Shown here: positions 6,874 through 7,355 of the stretch, in pieces
Layout: each line of letters starts with the position of its first letter
Numbering within the stretch: the stretch's first letter is position 1
Origin: a bacterium
GTDB taxonomy: Bacteria > Thermosulfidibacterota > Thermosulfidibacteria > Thermosulfidibacterales > Thermosulfidibacteraceae
DNA length: 7,355 nt
NCBI GenBank assembly: GCA_027037155.1
Contig: JALWBK010000175.1
Coordinates: 1,156 to 8,510, forward strand
Direction of reading: 5' to 3'
Position numbers and translations under genes: made by a program
Notes under the pieces: generated by a model
Databases searched by the model: none
What the model saw: the letters and a program-made list of their open reading frames with translations, nothing else
What the model was told of the DNA's origin: nothing

Positions 6874-6933
6874 GGCGATGGAGTCCGCCTTTAACCGCCG
6901 CTTTGTCCGCCAAAGCGGCTGATGACTCCTACC
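6874..6933 (+). promoter_or_regulatory. Fluoride (crcB-type) riboswitch aptamer 2
   Basis: Same architecture as the copy at 5262. P1 is GGCG (6874-6877) with CGCC (6886-6889). The P1-loop strand GGAGTC (6880-6885) pairs perfectly with GACTCC (6924-6929) to make the pseudoknot. P2 is a 9-bp hairpin, GCCGCTTTG (6897-6905) with CAAAGCGGC (6911-6919). CTGATG follows P2. The loop, pseudoknot and 3' end (TGATGACTCCTACC) closely match the known Bacillus-type sequence. One variation is the P1-P2 joiner, TTTAAC here against TTAAAC in the first copy. It precedes a dynamin-like GTPase gene, which should therefore respond to fluoride. Confidence 0.93.
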
Positions 6934-6962
6934 TTGGGAATCAATCTGCGGGAGGTAGGAGT
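6925..6962 (+). promoter_or_regulatory. Ribosome-binding-site sequestering hairpin of riboswitch 2
   Basis: ACTCCTACCT (6925-6934) is a perfect 10-base complement of AGGTAGGAGT (6953-6962), which ends right before the ATG at 6963 and contains the purine-rich ribosome-binding site (GGGAGGTAGGAG from 6950). The first strand is also the pseudoknot and 3' strand of the aptamer, so the two structures exclude each other. With ligand the pseudoknot forms and the ribosome-binding site is free; without it the hairpin hides the site. There is no U-run, so this is a translational rather than a terminator-type switch. Confidence 0.85.
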
Positions 6963-7355
6963 ATGTCACCCACAGTTAAAAATGCTTCTCAAGTCTCACC
7001 TTCTGAAGCAAGAGAGAGAATTGAGAGGGCTATTGCAATCGCCCTTGAGCATTCCACTCCTTACGAAAGGGATCTTTTGAAAGAGGTTGAGAAAAAGCTT
7101 CAAGAGAACAAATTCAACTTAGTTGTATTAGGACAGTTCAAGCGCGGAAAAACCACCTTTGTTAATGCAATACTTGGTAAGAAACTTCTACCCTCGGCAG
7201 TCCTGCCGCTGACATCCATTGTTACTGTTCTTGAATACGGCGAAGAGGAAGAGGTGACGGTTCACTTCCTGAACGGTTCAAGCAAGAAGATAGATGCATC
7301 GGAGATTGACCTATACGTTACTGAAAAGAAGAATCCCAAGAACGAGAAAAATGTA
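6963..7355 (+). CDS. Dynamin-family GTPase, N-terminal part (3' partial)
   Basis: The gene starts at ATG 6963 directly after the switch's ribosome-binding site and runs in frame off the window end (131 residues seen). After a helical N-terminal segment rich in Glu, Lys and Arg (about 14-50), the GTPase domain begins: G1/P-loop GQFKRGKTT at 57-65, VNAILG, then switch I with the invariant Thr (VLPLTSIVTVLEYG, Thr84). The later TEKKNPKNEK segment is typical of bacterial dynamin-like proteins. G3 (DxPG), G4, the stalk and the membrane-binding part lie beyond the window. Family members bind and remodel membranes, fusing or protecting them, using GTP-driven assembly. Control by a fluoride riboswitch is unexpected for this family as I know it. 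Assignment to the family is strong; the substrate membrane and role are unknown. Confidence 0.9.
   Translation, partial: MSPTVKNASQVSPSEARERIERAIAIALEHSTPYERDLLKEVEKKLQENKFNLVVLGQFKRGKTTFVNAILGKKLLPSAVLPLTSIVTVLEYGEEEEVTVHFLNGSSKKIDASEIDLYVTEKKNPKNEKNV

Noticed and set aside
1..7355. CRISPR array, tRNA, rRNA or insertion sequence
   Set aside because: No spaced direct repeats, cloverleaf, rRNA-like stretch, transposase or terminal inverted repeats were seen.

Overview
The window looks like chromosomal DNA from a bacterium, probably a thermophilic or anaerobic Gram-negative lineage. The base composition is moderate (mid-40s % GC by eye), the proteins are rich in Lys and Glu, and polA is followed directly by coaE, an order I associate with Desulfobacterota-like genomes. 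This lineage guess is weak. All genes are on the + strand and closely packed.

Region 1 (1-5255) is a tightly overlapping run of four genes. They are the C-terminal 349 residues of DNA polymerase I (polA, cut by the left edge), dephospho-CoA kinase (coaE), a cysteine-rich DUF2284 metal-binding protein, and a 1039-residue PAS/GAF/GGDEF/EAL signalling protein. In the last, the GGDEF site is degenerate but the EAL phosphodiesterase residues are intact. Overlaps of 16 and 29 bases and a gap of 5 bases suggest one transcript.

Region 2 (5262-7355) is the unusual part. It holds two copies of an RNA that I recognise as the fluoride (crcB-type) riboswitch aptamer, at 5262-5322 and 6874-6933. Both have the GGCG/CGCC P1 stem, a long P2 hairpin, the CTGATG junction and a pseudoknot between the P1 loop and the 3' strand. 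The two copies differ by compensatory base changes. Neither precedes a known fluoride exporter (CrcB/Fluc or CLC-F). The first precedes a 256-residue prenyltransferase/squalene-oxidase-repeat (alpha/alpha-toroid) protein. The second precedes a dynamin-like GTPase cut by the right edge. In both, the 3' strand of the aptamer can instead pair with the ribosome-binding or start-codon region, which fits translation being switched on by ligand. The second switch also has a TTGACA -35 box placed so that transcription would start just before the aptamer.

Between the two fluoride-controlled genes lies a secreted protein with four beta/gamma-crystallin motifs. Its signal peptide and mature part are in different frames, joined across a run of seven T; removing one T restores a perfect 203-residue protein. 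A GC-rich hairpin follows it.

Taken together, 5262-7355 may be an undescribed fluoride-responsive locus of envelope or membrane-associated functions: a toroid protein, a possible calcium-binding exported crystallin and a membrane-remodelling GTPase. The riboswitch calls are well supported by sequence. The idea of a joint system is inference.
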